A stretch of 64,000 bases of DNA from NCBI GenBank assembly GCA_905182195.1, contig CAJJAW010000006.1, positions 45,278 through 109,277 on the forward strand, in the 5' to 3' direction. Below are positions 18,412 through 27,771 of this stretch, piece after piece (within the stretch, counting starts at the first letter, position 1; the number at the start of each line of letters is the position of its first letter). A program made the position numbers and the translations under genes. The notes under the pieces are model-generated. The model saw nothing but the letters and a program-made list of their open reading frames with translations. It searched no databases and had not been told where the DNA came from. The stretch is from Alphaproteobacteria bacterium UBA4588 (lineage in GTDB: Bacteria > Pseudomonadota > Alphaproteobacteria > Rhodobacterales > Rhodobacteraceae).

Positions 18412-19203
18412 ATGCAAAGTGAGGCCGCAGTCCGCTTGGCTATTTTCATTGGGCTTTTTATTGCCCTCGCCATAATCGAACGCTTTGCGCCACGCAGACC
18501 ACGCCAGCATCAGACGAGCCGTTGGTTGACCAATTGGCTCTTGGTGATCATCAACACCATCAGCCTGCGGGCTTTAGCCGTACTTCTGCCCTTCGCAGCC
18601 GTTTTGGCCGCTGCTGATGCCACCACTCGGGGTTGGGGACTTTTAAATATGATCTCGCTACCCAGTTGGATCGAGATGATTATCGTCGTCCTCTTACTGG
18701 ATTTGGCTATATGGGTGCAGCATGTTCTCAGTCATAAAATTCCAGTGCTTTGGCGCATTCACCAGGTGCATCATTCGGACATTGAGTTTGATGTCACCAC
18801 AGCTATTCGGTTCCATCCTATTGAAATTGCCCTCTCAATGACTTTTAAAATTGGGTTGGTCTATCTCTTAGGCCCGATGGTATGGGCCGTGGTTATTTTT
18901 GAGGTCCTGCTAAATGGATCCACCATGTTCAATCATGCCAATATTGCATTGCCGCAACGGTTGGACCGCTTGCTGCGCTCAGTTTTGGTCACCCCAGATA
19001 TGCACCGGATCCATCACTCAGTGCATCGCCACGAACATGACACCAACTTCGGATTTGCCTTATCATGGTGGGACCGCCTGTTTGGTACATACACTCAAAC
19101 CCCACAGGATGGGCATGAAACGATGGAAATTGGCCTCCAGTGGCGGGATTTGCGACCAACACGCTTGATTTGGTCACTGACTATGCCATTCTTTCGGAAA
19201 TGA
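18412..19203 (+). CDS. Sterol desaturase/fatty acid hydroxylase family protein
   Basis: About 263 residues, integral membrane di-iron protein. The histidine clusters HVLSH, HQVHHSD and HRIHHSVHRHEHD match the fatty-acid hydroxylase superfamily (HxxxH, HxxHH, HxxHH), spread across four or so membrane segments. I choose the ATG at 18412 because AGGTGGGG lies about 8 bases upstream; an in-frame GTG at 18403 is an alternative. Substrates may be fatty acids, sterol-like lipids or carotenoids, and none can be chosen here. Its stop overlaps the next gene's ATG (ATGA at 19200-19203). Confidence 0.85.
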   Translation: MQSEAAVRLAIFIGLFIALAIIERFAPRRPRQHQTSRWLTNWLLVIINTISLRALAVLLPFAAVLAAADATTRGWGLLNMISLPSWIEMIIVVLLLDLAIWVQHVLSHKIPVLWRIHQVHHSDIEFDVTTAIRFHPIEIALSMTFKIGLVYLLGPMVWAVVIFEVLLNGSTMFNHANIALPQRLDRLLRSVLVTPDMHRIHHSVHRHEHDTNFGFALSWWDRLFGTYTQTPQDGHETMEIGLQWRDLRPTRLIWSLTMPFFRK

Positions 19204-19819
19204 CATATGATGAACTACTAGCTGTCACCGAAGCTCAGCGTCCTTACAATCTTTGGCATATTGGCAGGATCAACAGGCAGCATTATTTTACTTGGGCCAC
19301 ATGAACCCAGCTACTGGCCTGCTATATGTGATAGCCCTGAATGGCAGGATCGCATGCCAGATCCCGTGGATCGGTGGTCGCACCGGATCATAGAGAGGGT
19401 TGCACAAGTTACAGGATCTAAACCGCATTTCCCATTTGGGGCGCAGCCTGCCCCATTCCTCAAGTGGGCCTTGGCAAGTGATCGTGCATGGCAAAGCCCT
19501 GTTGTAATGGCCGTACAGGCAGAGGCAGGTCTTCTGGTATCTTATCGGGGCGCTTTAGAGCTTCGATTATTCCATTCAGGTTTCACGTCGTGAGAGCCCA
19601 TGCCCGAGCTGCACAAAGCCCTGCATGACGGCCTGCCCCGTGGGAGCATTAATCGGCAGCGACTACAATTTAGATGCCTGCTGGGGCTACATGCGCGCAG
19701 ACCCAGACCAACGCTGCCTCTCTACAGGATGTCTTGTCCGCCGTTCCTGCCCAATTAGCTCTCTGCATCCAAGGATCGCAGAACATTCGGCGTATCACAT
19801 GCAGCAGTTTATAAAATGA
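19200..19819 (+). pseudogene. Ferredoxin-like 4Fe-4S protein, two +1 frameshifts
   Basis: About 205 residues after repair. The ATG at 19200 starts MTYDELLAVTEAQR. One extra base near 19239-19243 shifts the frame to LTIFGILAGSTGSIILLGP…, and a second extra base near 19553-19560 shifts it to SFDYSIQVSRRESPCPSCTK. The C-terminal part holds two cysteine clusters (CPSCTKPCMTACP and CLSTGCLVRRSCP), suggesting one or two Fe-S clusters, and ends AEHSAYHMQQF. Rhodobacteraceae have a conserved uncharacterised ferredoxin-like protein of this kind beside a sterol desaturase. Its stop overlaps the next ATG (ATGA at 19816-19819), so the gene is probably intact in the organism. Confidence 0.75.
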
Positions 19820-20283
19820 AGCTAATCTTGATGCGCCACACAGAGGCCAATTGGAGCTTTAATCTTGAGGACCACGAACGCAACCTTAGCGACAAAGGCC
19901 AACGTGATGCAGAAAAATTGGGAATATGGCTGATCAGACAACGACACCAACCCACCCATGCATTGATATCTGACGCAAAACGCACTCAGCAAACCTTTGC
20001 AGGTCTCAATTCTAAGTGTGAGGCGGTGATCTTGCCTGATCTCTATTTAGCGCCACCAGAAAACCTAACACTGGCAACCGTAAGCATTGATACGGAATGT
20101 CTGCTGGTTTTGGCCCATAATCCTGGGATTGCGGAATTGGCAATCGAGATCGCAACACCAGAACCAACGCACCCTCGGTTCTTCGTTTATCCCCCTGGAG
20201 CTACATTGGTGTTGGACTGTAGCCACGACCGTACCTCGGCGCGGGTTATTGATTTCACGACACCAGATGACCTTCTGGTATAA
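19816..20283 (+). CDS. Histidine phosphatase family protein (SixA-like)
   Basis: 155-residue branch-1 histidine phosphatase. The catalytic LMRHTEA motif (usually RHG, here RHT, as in SixA relatives) lies at residues 5-11, with a conserved arginine in DAKRTQQT and the second catalytic histidine in VLAHNPGI. SixA-type enzymes dephosphorylate phosphohistidine on signalling or PTS proteins. The target is unknown here. The ATGA overlap couples it to the ferredoxin-like gene. Confidence 0.85.
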   Translation: MKLILMRHTEANWSFNLEDHERNLSDKGQRDAEKLGIWLIRQRHQPTHALISDAKRTQQTFAGLNSKCEAVILPDLYLAPPENLTLATVSIDTECLLVLAHNPGIAELAIEIATPEPTHPRFFVYPPGATLVLDCSHDRTSARVIDFTTPDDLLV

Positions 20284-20302
20284 AAAGAGCCCCGAAGGGC
20301 CC
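20282..20302 (-). terminator. Intrinsic terminator after the aap operon
   Basis: The minus strand reads GGGCCC-TTCG-GGGCTC followed by TTTTT: a six-pair stem with one G-U pair, closed by an ultrastable C(UUCG)G tetraloop. It lies 19 bases after the aapP stop and overlaps the end of the convergent phosphatase gene. Confidence 0.75.
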
Positions 20303-20321
20303 AATTTCAGCAAGTGTTAGG

Positions 20322-21089
20322 TTAGTGACCTAAGATTTGGCTCAGGAACAATTTGGTACGATCCGATTGAGGATTGTTAAAGAATTCTTCTGGTTCGTTC
20401 TGCTCGACGATTTGGCCCATATCCATAAAAATTACTCTGTTGGCCACTTGGCGCGCAAAACCCATCTCGTGGGTCACAACGATCATTGTCATACCATCTT
20501 CTGCAAGCTGGATCATCGTATCCAAAACCTCTTTGATCATCTCAGGATCAAGGGCAGAAGTGGGTTCGTCAAACAGCATGATCCGTGGCTTCATGCACAA
20601 AGACCGCGCAATCGCCACACGTTGTTGTTGTCCACCCGAAAGCTGGCCGGGGTATTTATCTGCCTGCTCTGGAATTTTAACCTTTTCAAGGAAATGCATA
20701 GCGATTTCCTCAGCTTCGACCTTAGGTGTTTTACGGACCCATATCTGCGCCAAAGTACAATTTTCTAAAATTGTCAAATGGGGAAAAAGATTGAAATGTT
20801 GGAAGCACATACCCACTTCGGATCTTATCTTGTCGATATTTTTAATATCAGATGTAAGCTCGATGCCATCAACAATAATCTGACCGCTCTGATGTTCTTC
20901 TAGTGCATTTACACACCGAATAAGGGTAGATTTTCCTGAACCGGAAGGGCCGCAGACCACGATCCTTTCACCCTGATTGACCGTAAGATCAATATCACGC
21001 AAGGCATGAAAGGATCCAAACCACTTGTTCATTCCCTTAATTCCGATTGCAATCTCATCAGAAACTTCATTTTTTGCCTGTTTGATCAT
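20322..21089 (-). CDS. aapP: General L-amino acid ABC transporter ATP-binding protein AapP
   Basis: 255-residue ABC ATPase of the polar amino-acid uptake family. Walker A is [10 protein letters not shown], the signature is [13 protein letters not shown], Walker B is [13 protein letters not shown], and the H-loop is VVTHEMGF. It powers the AapQM permease. It is the last gene of aapJQMP, starting 15 bases after aapM, followed by a UUCG terminator. Confidence 0.94.
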   Translation of the reverse strand: MIKQAKNEVSDEIAIGIKGMNKWFGSFHALRDIDLTVNQGERIVVCGPSGSGKSTLIRCVNALEEHQSGQIIVDGIELTSDIKNIDKIRSEVGMCFQHFNLFPHLTILENCTLAQIWVRKTPKVEAEEIAMHFLEKVKIPEQADKYPGQLSGGQQQRVAIARSLCMKPRIMLFDEPTSALDPEMIKEVLDTMIQLAEDGMTMIVVTHEMGFARQVANRVIFMDMGQIVEQNEPEEFFNNPQSDRTKLFLSQILGH

Positions 21090-21104
21090 TTTGAAAGCTT
21101 CTTT

Positions 21105-22391
21105 CTAACGGTTACTAGTTTCAAGTTGACGCTCCAACCATTGAGAATATTTAGACACGCTAAAGCAAACAACAAAAAATATCGTCGCCGCCGCGCCGAA
21201 CAGTTCCCAGTAGACACCGTTCCATGAGGTTGACGATAAAATTGGACCCCGGATCATACCAACAAGATCAAACATAGAAATAATCGATACCAAAGTCGTA
21301 TCTTTCAACATGCCAACGCACGTATTTACAATGCCCGGGATGGAAATTTTTAATGCCTGTGGAAGAATGATAAAGCGCATTGATTTGCTGTAATCCAAGC
21401 CCAAGCTGTTGGCCGCCTCGTATTGTCCTGACGGTAAAGCCGCAAGACCTCCACGCACAACCTCGGCAATATAAGCGGCGTTAAAAAACGTCATCATGAC
21501 AATCACGCGTAAGATCAGATCAATACTCGTTTCGGGCGGCAAGAAAAATGCCAGAATAACGTTGGCCACAAACAATAATGTAATCAGGGGGACGCCGCGA
21601 ATAAATTCAATAAAAAGAACGCAAATCCATTTTATTATCGGCATATTAGACTTACGCCCCAAAGCCAGTAAAATACCAAGAGGTATAGACAGAGCAACTG
21701 CGATAGTGCCCAGCAAAATGTTCAGCATAAAGCCGCCCATGTCACGGGACGGAACCGCTTGCAGCGCTAGGAAAGTTTCATTTGCATCAACCACATATCC
21801 ACCCAACACCCAGAAGATATTGGCCGCGATCACGCCAATAATCGCTCCTAATGCAAACGCATTGGCCGAAAAACGGCGGAAGCAATATATACCAATCACA
21901 AAACCCAAGAACGCCACAACTGGCACGAGAGGAGTGCCGCCCCAAATTAGCCAATAAGCCAGAAACGGGTAAATTAGGCTAAACAATAAGAACTTACGGG
22001 GTAATTTGCGAAACAAAATCGGTGCCAGGGCAAATAGCAATAATATTACTGCAGTATTTGGTCGCCAATATTCAGTGGATGGGTACTTAAAACCATAAAT
22101 AAGTTGGGGAAATCGTTCTTTTAGCACGGCAAAGCAGGCGCCTGTCGCTCCGTCCAAAATGTCATAACAGTCACGAACGGAATTAGCATTCCATACGCCA
22201 TTTATAAACCACGGCGCAACACCCGCGATAATTGAATAGATCACCCAAAGTGAAAGAAGCGTCATAATAACATTAAACGGGGACGAAAACAGATTTTCTC
22301 GGACCCATTTCACCACACCTCTTTCAGTTATCGGAGGCGCCTGTTCTTCAATCAATTGATGGCGAACGAACGCAGCATTATTTTTAGCCAT
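21105..22391 (-). CDS. aapM: General L-amino acid ABC transporter permease AapM
   Basis: About 428 residues. The long N-terminal half with several extra membrane helices is characteristic of AapM. The C-terminal half is a His/Glu/Gln/Arg-type permease domain with the EAA loop (YEAANSLGLDYSKSMRFIILPQALK). I choose the ATG at 22391 (AAGGA nine bases before it, three bases after the aapQ stop) over an in-frame TTG at 22397. Confidence 0.93.
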   Translation of the reverse strand: MAKNNAAFVRHQLIEEQAPPITERGVVKWVRENLFSSPFNVIMTLLSLWVIYSIIAGVAPWFINGVWNANSVRDCYDILDGATGACFAVLKERFPQLIYGFKYPSTEYWRPNTAVILLLFALAPILFRKLPRKFLLFSLIYPFLAYWLIWGGTPLVPVVAFLGFVIGIYCFRRFSANAFALGAIIGVIAANIFWVLGGYVVDANETFLALQAVPSRDMGGFMLNILLGTIAVALSIPLGILLALGRKSNMPIIKWICVLFIEFIRGVPLITLLFVANVILAFFLPPETSIDLILRVIVMMTFFNAAYIAEVVRGGLAALPSGQYEAANSLGLDYSKSMRFIILPQALKISIPGIVNTCVGMLKDTTLVSIISMFDLVGMIRGPILSSTSWNGVYWELFGAAATIFFVVCFSVSKYSQWLERQLETSNR

Positions 22392-22393
22392 CG

Positions 22394-23608
22394 TCAACGT
22401 TCCTTCAACATGATGCTGCGGTTGTAGATATTCATGATCGCCGAAATACCCAGACTAATTATCAAGTAAAATAGCATAAGCAGTAATATAGCCTCGATCG
22501 CACGCCCCGTTTGGTTCAATGTAATGCCACCCAATGTGCCCGTAATGTCCATATATCCTACAGCAAGCGCCAGGGAACTATTTTTGGTAATATTAAGGTA
22601 AAAGGATATGAGTGGCGGGACGATCACGCGCAAAGCCTGCGGAAGAACTACTAAATTCATCACAAAATTGGGCCGAAGGCCAAGCGCAGCTGCGGCCTCA
22701 GTTTGACCTTCATTCACTGATAAAATACCGGCTCTAACGACTTCGGCGATAAACGCTCCCGTGTAAATTGACAGGGCAAACCAAAGCGAGATCAAACCCC
22801 CACGGGCATAGATACCTCCTTTGAAATTAAACCCTTTCAATTCAGGATATTCAAGCCCAATTGGGCTACCTAAAGCATAAAAAATTAGCACGGTTGGAAT
22901 AACAAACAAGGCAAGGCTTGGCCACAATGTATTAATTAACCTTCCCTCAGAATAAAGTTTGTGCCGCGCATACCGACGTAGGGCAAATATGGCGAGTATC
23001 GACAGTATAAAAGTCCCAACAACAACCACAGATCCTTCAAGGAACAATGGCTTGGGAGCGTAGATCCCGCGGCCAGTAAAGGCAAACATATCCCACAGCA
23101 TAGAAGCTTCAGGATTTTCGCCCTTGAACGCTCTTGGCTGCGGAAGTACGGCGAGAAAGATCGAATTTATAATAAGGATCCAAATCAACACAGGCACATT
23201 ACGGAAGATTTCAACGTAGATCGACATCAACTTGGCAACGATCCAATTGTTTGAGAGCCGCAAAATACCCGCCGTAATTCCCAAGATTGTTGCTGTTATA
23301 CATCCCAAGAACGCTACCAGCAGAGTATTTAGTATGCCCACAAAGGCTGCTCGAAGGTGGCTTGATTGGCTACTATATTCAATAAGCCGTTGGTTTATAT
23401 CATAGCCGGAAGCTTCACCTAAAAACCCATATGAAATATTTAATCCAGCAGCCGCTAAATTTTCTACAAGGTTTTTGCCTAGATAAGCGACGACGCAAAT
23501 CAGCACAAACAGCGCAAAAGCCTGGAACGTATAAGACCTATAGCGTTTGTCATTCAGTAGCATCGACAACCGAAAGGTTTCTCGCTCTGATGAGATGGAT
23601 GTGGACAT
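22394..23608 (-). CDS. aapQ: General L-amino acid ABC transporter permease AapQ
   Basis: About 404 residues. The N-terminal helix and a large insertion, then the permease domain with the EAA loop (TEAAAALGLRPNFVMNLVVLPQALR), match AapQ. The start is the ATG at 23608 (MSTSISSERE…); a TTG three codons upstream is less likely. It is separated from aapJ by a 113-base spacer with a strong hairpin, and lies almost end to end with aapM. Confidence 0.93.
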   Translation of the reverse strand: MSTSISSERETFRLSMLLNDKRYRSYTFQAFALFVLICVVAYLGKNLVENLAAAGLNISYGFLGEASGYDINQRLIEYSSQSSHLRAAFVGILNTLLVAFLGCITATILGITAGILRLSNNWIVAKLMSIYVEIFRNVPVLIWILIINSIFLAVLPQPRAFKGENPEASMLWDMFAFTGRGIYAPKPLFLEGSVVVVGTFILSILAIFALRRYARHKLYSEGRLINTLWPSLALFVIPTVLIFYALGSPIGLEYPELKGFNFKGGIYARGGLISLWFALSIYTGAFIAEVVRAGILSVNEGQTEAAAALGLRPNFVMNLVVLPQALRVIVPPLISFYLNITKNSSLALAVGYMDITGTLGGITLNQTGRAIEAILLLMLFYLIISLGISAIMNIYNRSIMLKER

Positions 23609-23676
23609 AAAAATCAAAACCTATGACTGCCATAAATTATTACTGGCTAATTAAAATTTGTCTCGGAATTGTAATA

Positions 23677-23707
23677 GTTAAAGGGCGCAAAGCACGCGCC
23701 CTTTAAC
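23677..23707 (-). promoter_or_regulatory. Intercistronic hairpin between aapJ and aapQ
   Basis: GTTAAAGGGCGC (23677-23688) and GCGCCCTTTAAC (23696-23707) form a perfect 12-pair stem with a 7-base loop, starting 15 bases after the aapJ stop. Such hairpins after binding-protein genes commonly protect that mRNA segment or partly stop transcription, so that the binding protein exceeds the permease. The T-content after it is modest. Confidence 0.7.
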
Positions 23708-23721
23708 ATTAGGTTACCTAA

Positions 23722-24744
23722 TTAACGGAAAGGTGGAGAGTAAATCAAACCACCGTCTGTCCACATGGCGTTAACACCACGAGCCAAGCCGATAATGGTT
23801 CCAGAACCAATGTTGGCTTCAAAGATTTCGCCATAATTACCGGCGACACTGATAGCCCTTTTGGCCCAATCAGCGTCCAAGTTCAACATTTCACCCAAGT
23901 TTCCCTCTGAACCCAAAAGGCGGTTCATTTCTGGGTTGTTAGTCCCTTTGGCCATTTCTTCAATATTAGCAGATGTCACGCCCAATTCTTCTGCTGTGAT
24001 CAGGGCGTTCAATGTCCAACGCACCACGTCAGCCCAGTCGTTATCGCCATGGCGAACTAGTGGACCGAGTGGTTCTTTTGAAATGATCTCTGGAAGTAAC
24101 ACGTGATCTTCTGGAGTTTCCATGTTTGCACGACGCGCTGCGAGTGCAGAGCGGTCAGTAGTGAACATGTCACATGCTCCGGCCATATACTGAGTAACTG
24201 CCTCAGCACCAGATTCGACCGGTAGTGGCTCATAGCTCATGCCGATTGAACGAAAGTGATCCGCAAGATTAAGCTCAGTAGTTGTTCCAGTCTGGATACA
24301 CACTGTAACACCATCGATGTCTGGGCTTTTTGCTGAAGTTATGCCGGTCGATGCCTTAACCATGAAGCCTTGGCCATCGTAATAGTTAACACCAATAAAT
24401 TCGAACTTCAGGTCAACGTCACGGCTCATTGTCCATGTAGTGTTGCGGGCCAGCATATCGATTTCGCCAGAAGCCAAAGAAGTAAAACGTGTTTTACCTG
24501 TGGTTGGCACAAATTCTATAGCGTCTGAATCGTTCAAAACAGCCGCAGCAACCGCGCGACATACGGCAATGTCAAAACCCTGCCACACACCGTTTGCATC
24601 TGGTTGTGCAAAACCTGGAACACCAGTGCTCACACCACAGTTCAGTTTGCCACGTGCTTTAACATCATCAAGAGTGCCAGCAGATACTATGCCAGCCGCA
24701 AGGCCAGCAACAGCCAACGCACCAAAAAATATGGTTTTTTTCAT
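23722..24744 (-). CDS. aapJ: General L-amino acid ABC transporter substrate-binding protein AapJ
   Basis: 340-residue periplasmic binding protein. The signal peptide is MKKTIFFGALAVAGLAAGIVSAG, and the type II solute-binding fold begins LDDVKARGKLNCGVSTGVPGF. Internal motifs include DIAVCRAVAAAV and MLARNTTWTMSRD, typical of AapJ. It binds a broad range of polar L-amino acids in relatives. It is the first gene of aapJQMP, with AGGATGG ahead of the ATG and a small GTCCCG/CGGGAC hairpin (24766-24779) in the leader. Confidence 0.94.
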   Translation of the reverse strand: MKKTIFFGALAVAGLAAGIVSAGTLDDVKARGKLNCGVSTGVPGFAQPDANGVWQGFDIAVCRAVAAAVLNDSDAIEFVPTTGKTRFTSLASGEIDMLARNTTWTMSRDVDLKFEFIGVNYYDGQGFMVKASTGITSAKSPDIDGVTVCIQTGTTTELNLADHFRSIGMSYEPLPVESGAEAVTQYMAGACDMFTTDRSALAARRANMETPEDHVLLPEIISKEPLGPLVRHGDNDWADVVRWTLNALITAEELGVTSANIEEMAKGTNNPEMNRLLGSEGNLGEMLNLDADWAKRAISVAGNYGEIFEANIGSGTIIGLARGVNAMWTDGGLIYSPPFR

Positions 24745-24840
24745 TTTTACACCATCCTATTGTCAGTCCCGTTCGGGACGATCTAATCCAATCTTATTGA
24801 TCGGCATGAATGCAAAGGCATTACCCCCACAATGACGACT

Positions 24841-24870
24841 ATCATGGTCAGTTTAGAGAGATTCGGTCAA
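24841..24870 (-). promoter_or_regulatory. Candidate aapJ promoter
   Basis: On the minus strand TTGACC (24865-24870) and CATGAT (24841-24846) are 18 bases apart, giving a leader of about 90 bases before aapJ. The -35 is good and the -10 is partial. Nitrogen or stationary-phase control cannot be judged from sequence. Confidence 0.35.
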
Positions 24871-24950
24871 GAGAAGTCTTTAAGTATGCTTACTTTTATT
24901 TTTTAAATGAATCCAGTTTTTGGCAATTTATTATAGTGTACTTTAGTGTA

Positions 24951-25664
24951 CTAATCTTTCGCGCTCAATTTATAGAACCGGTCGGCATGCAAGAAAGCGT
25001 CTCGCTTGATGGCTGCCGTAGCGTCAGCGTCATCGTCCTGTCCCCAATGTTCAATTTGCCAGAGCTCGTCCAAACGAGACCTCATCCACAAATCATCGTT
25101 ATCAAAAGCGCCAGCTTGTGCTGCCAAGCCAATCACTAGCGAGCCAGACATGCTCACTAGGTCATGAAGCGCCACCAGCTCAAAAGGCGTTTGCGCTGTC
25201 ACAAGGGCTTTTAGATTGATCACAGAGCTTGCAGGTTGCTCCACATGCATCACACCCTCAACCGTCAGCAAAGGCGCATCAAGCACTTCAGCTGCCCAAG
25301 CTAGAAGCGGATCCCACGCCTCTTTTTGCCGTTCAATTAGCTCTTGCGGTGCCGGCGCGCGGTAGCACAAAAAATCATCTTCGCCATAAGCCGCAATGAG
25401 TGCTGCAACTTCGGCCTTTTGTGGGGTCACTTTATCAAGTGCTGCGTTGGCGGATCGGGTAGCAGGCATAGTCTGAGGATCAATCTTGTCGTCCTGCGCA
25501 TCCCACTCGGCGGCAATAGCTTCGGCCATTGCATGGGATGGAAGCACTAATGTTGCCTTCGCCGGTGTTTTGACCAATCTGCCATCTAATAAAATAACAT
25601 ACTGCGCATCACGGCACTCAATGGTCACATTGCTCCAAAATCGTTTGGCAGCCCAATCACTCAT
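24951..25664 (-). CDS. ATP12 family chaperone protein
   Basis: 237 residues of the ATP12 family, whose mitochondrial member binds the F1-ATPase alpha subunit during assembly; alphaproteobacterial members are presumed to do the same. Recognised by the N-terminal WAAKRFWSNVTI, LDGRLVKTPAK and AIAAEWDAQ segments and the LCYRAPAPQELIERQ block. The start overlaps the upstream HAD gene's stop by 4 bases (25661-25664). It belongs to the minus-strand run rarA-crcB-rluC-HAD-ATP12. Confidence 0.9.
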   Translation of the reverse strand: MSDWAAKRFWSNVTIECRDAQYVILLDGRLVKTPAKATLVLPSHAMAEAIAAEWDAQDDKIDPQTMPATRSANAALDKVTPQKAEVAALIAAYGEDDFLCYRAPAPQELIERQKEAWDPLLAWAAEVLDAPLLTVEGVMHVEQPASSVINLKALVTAQTPFELVALHDLVSMSGSLVIGLAAQAGAFDNDDLWMRSRLDELWQIEHWGQDDDADATAAIKRDAFLHADRFYKLSAKD

Positions 25665-26329
25665 CCGTCACTCCACAAATTTTGAATTTCTGGCAGCAGT
25701 TGATCAAAATCATCAATCACCTGGTCTGCATTTTTGCCAACAACGCTTGCGCTATGGTAGCCCCAACTAACTCCAATCGTTTTCAAGCCAGCAGCGCGCC
25801 CCATTTCCATATCAAATGAAGTATCCCCGATCATGATACCACGGGATGCTCGTGTTTCGGCCATAGCTTGCAACACCATTGCAGGGTGTGGCTTTGAGGG
25901 ATGGTTGTCCGCCACTTGTTCAGTGGCAAAGCGGCCCGCCAGATCAGGATTTGACAGCACATAATCCAATCCACGCCGGGATTTTCCCGTTGCAATCCCA
26001 AGCACATAAGAGCCAATGACCTGAAGGTGATCCAAACACTTCAGTGCCCCTGGGTACAGTGGTGAGGGTGCTGTCGTATGACGCAATCTAGAAAAGCTGT
26101 TTTTATAAGAAGTCACCAAGGCCAATCGCTCTGCATCATCGGCACCCGGGCACAATTGGCCAAATGCTTCAAACAAAGACAAACCAACAATTTTCAATAT
26201 ATCTTCTTGGCAGGGCAACGGCAGTTTTTGCGCATCAAATGCGAACTCCATAGCTTTTAATATGTGGGCTTTGCTGTCTATCAGGGTACCATCCACATCA
26301 AATAATATCAGCGTCCGTGGTGGAGTCAT
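25661..26329 (-). CDS. HAD family hydrolase (phosphoglycolate phosphatase-like)
   Basis: 222-residue haloacid dehalogenase superfamily phosphatase with a helical cap. Motif I is LFDVDGTLIDS, motif II GIATGKS, motif III lysine in HPSKPHP, and motif IV GDTSFDMEMGRAAG. The substrate could be phosphoglycolate or another small phosphate ester. It overlaps both neighbours by 4 bases, indicating tight translational coupling with the pseudouridine synthase and ATP12 genes. Confidence 0.9.
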   Translation of the reverse strand: MTPPRTLILFDVDGTLIDSKAHILKAMEFAFDAQKLPLPCQEDILKIVGLSLFEAFGQLCPGADDAERLALVTSYKNSFSRLRHTTAPSPLYPGALKCLDHLQVIGSYVLGIATGKSRRGLDYVLSNPDLAGRFATEQVADNHPSKPHPAMVLQAMAETRASRGIMIGDTSFDMEMGRAAGLKTIGVSWGYHSASVVGKNADQVIDDFDQLLPEIQNLWSDG

Positions 26330-27366
26330 TCATCCCCCTCGAAAGGATCAAGCTCCACATCTCTTGGATCCCACTGCATTTGATCCCATGTACGCTGCAT
26401 GTGTTCAGGCAACGGTGCTGTGAAAGACAACATCGCTTTTGTCACAGGGTGCTCCAACCTTAGATGTCGGGCGTGAAGGTGCATTTTCTTGCTAATGTCA
26501 CCACCTAATTGCGCACCCCATCCATGCCCAAGGTTTTCTTGGCCAGAACCACCATACTTACCATCCCCTACTATAGGGTGGCCCATTTCGGCCATGTGCG
26601 CGCGCAGTTGATGGGTGCGGCCAGTTACCGGAACCAAAGCAATCCACGCGGCCCTACTGCCCAGAGGAGACAAAACCGCGTAATCTGTAGTGGCGCGCTT
26701 TGCACCTGGTGTTTTTGCGACTTCATTGGGGTGCACACATTGCATCTTCTCGCCTTCACCCGCCGGGCCATGCCCGCCAGCCTTCACCAAACCATATTTT
26801 ACCGTGCCCATTTTTGGATGCGGCACACCGGCCACAACCGCCCAATAAATTTTCCGCGTCTCGCGATGCCTAAAAGCTTCTGTCAAGGAGGCCGTCATTT
26901 GACGCGTGCGGCCCAGGATCAAAACACCCGAAGTATCTTTGTCCAAGCGGTGCACAAGGCGCGGATTTTCGTCGTAACCAAAGCGTAGCGCCGGGGTCAG
27001 ACCATCCACATGCCGATGTTGCTTACTCCCTCCCTGGACCGGGAGGCCTGGAGGTTTGTTCAAGACGATAATTTGATCATCGCGGTAAAGCACGCAAGCT
27101 TGGATCATCTTTGCATCCGCATCAGTAATTTTCTTATCTATGATGGGTGGAGCTGGTGTGTCAGGTAGCGGAGGAATACGAACGATTTGGCCCACCTCAA
27201 CCCGTGAATTTGACTTTACACGGCTACCGTCAACGCGAATATCGCCTTTACGGCACATCTTTTCAATCTGGCCCTGCTGTACCTGCGGAAAATTGCGGCG
27301 GAACCAACGGTCAAGACGCTGGTCGCCATCACCTTCATTCACTTCTAGAAGTTGTACCCGGCTCAT
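26326..27366 (-). CDS. RluA family 23S rRNA pseudouridine synthase (RluC-like)
   Basis: About 346 residues. An N-terminal S4 RNA-binding domain (QRLDRWFRRNFP … DIRVDGSRVKSNSRV) precedes the RluA-type catalytic domain with the aspartate in VHRLDKDTSGVLILG and the RTHQLRAH motif. The S4 plus catalytic layout fits RluC, which modifies 23S rRNA. The frame is open far upstream, but that part is antisense to or out of frame with crcB. The ATG at 27366 is chosen because it overlaps the crcB stop as ATGA and begins with the family's MSRVQ. Confidence 0.88.
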   Translation of the reverse strand: MSRVQLLEVNEGDGDQRLDRWFRRNFPQVQQGQIEKMCRKGDIRVDGSRVKSNSRVEVGQIVRIPPLPDTPAPPIIDKKITDADAKMIQACVLYRDDQIIVLNKPPGLPVQGGSKQHRHVDGLTPALRFGYDENPRLVHRLDKDTSGVLILGRTRQMTASLTEAFRHRETRKIYWAVVAGVPHPKMGTVKYGLVKAGGHGPAGEGEKMQCVHPNEVAKTPGAKRATTDYAVLSPLGSRAAWIALVPVTGRTHQLRAHMAEMGHPIVGDGKYGGSGQENLGHGWGAQLGGDISKKMHLHARHLRLEHPVTKAMLSFTAPLPEHMQRTWDQMQWDPRDVELDPFEGDE

Positions 27367-27740
27367 GCCCATATCCCCCGCGCAATCATTAAGCCCAACA
27401 TTAGGCCACCTATCGACAAGACAACTGACATTACCACATAGGCCAAGGCTTGCCCCATTGCCCCACGCTCGAACAAGTTGACAGCTTCCAGTGAGAAAGC
27501 TGAAAAAGTCGTGAACCCACCCAACAAACCAGCCATCACAAAGGGGTTCAACTGCGCAACTCCACGCTGAGTGGCGAACACAACAAACAGCCCCATCATA
27601 AAGGACCCAAAAACATTCACACCCATCACTGCGACCGGAAACCCCGGGCCAATCAGGCGCAAAATACCAACTCCAGTCAAAAATCGAAGGGCCGCACCGA
27701 TTGCCCCGCCGAGGGCCACTTGTAATGTTGTAATAAGCAT
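27363..27740 (-). CDS. crcB: Fluoride efflux channel CrcB
   Basis: 125-residue, four-helix Fluc family channel that exports fluoride. The family motifs GGAIGAALRFL near the N-terminus, NVFGSFMMG, and GLLGGFTTFSAFSLE are intact. The start is the ATG at 27740; the frame extends upstream without support. No fluoride riboswitch was noticed, and the gene sits inside the rarA-rluC run rather than alone. Confidence 0.93.
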   Translation of the reverse strand: MLITTLQVALGGAIGAALRFLTGVGILRLIGPGFPVAVMGVNVFGSFMMGLFVVFATQRGVAQLNPFVMAGLLGGFTTFSAFSLEAVNLFERGAMGQALAYVVMSVVLSIGGLMLGLMIARGIWA

Positions 27741-27771
27741 TGGGCTGCAATGTGCTGGAGTAAACAGTTTG

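Noticed and set aside
27367..27750. Long N-terminal extension of the pseudouridine synthase frame
   Set aside because: It is an out-of-frame reading of crcB; the ATG at 27366 overlaps the crcB stop and starts the family sequence.
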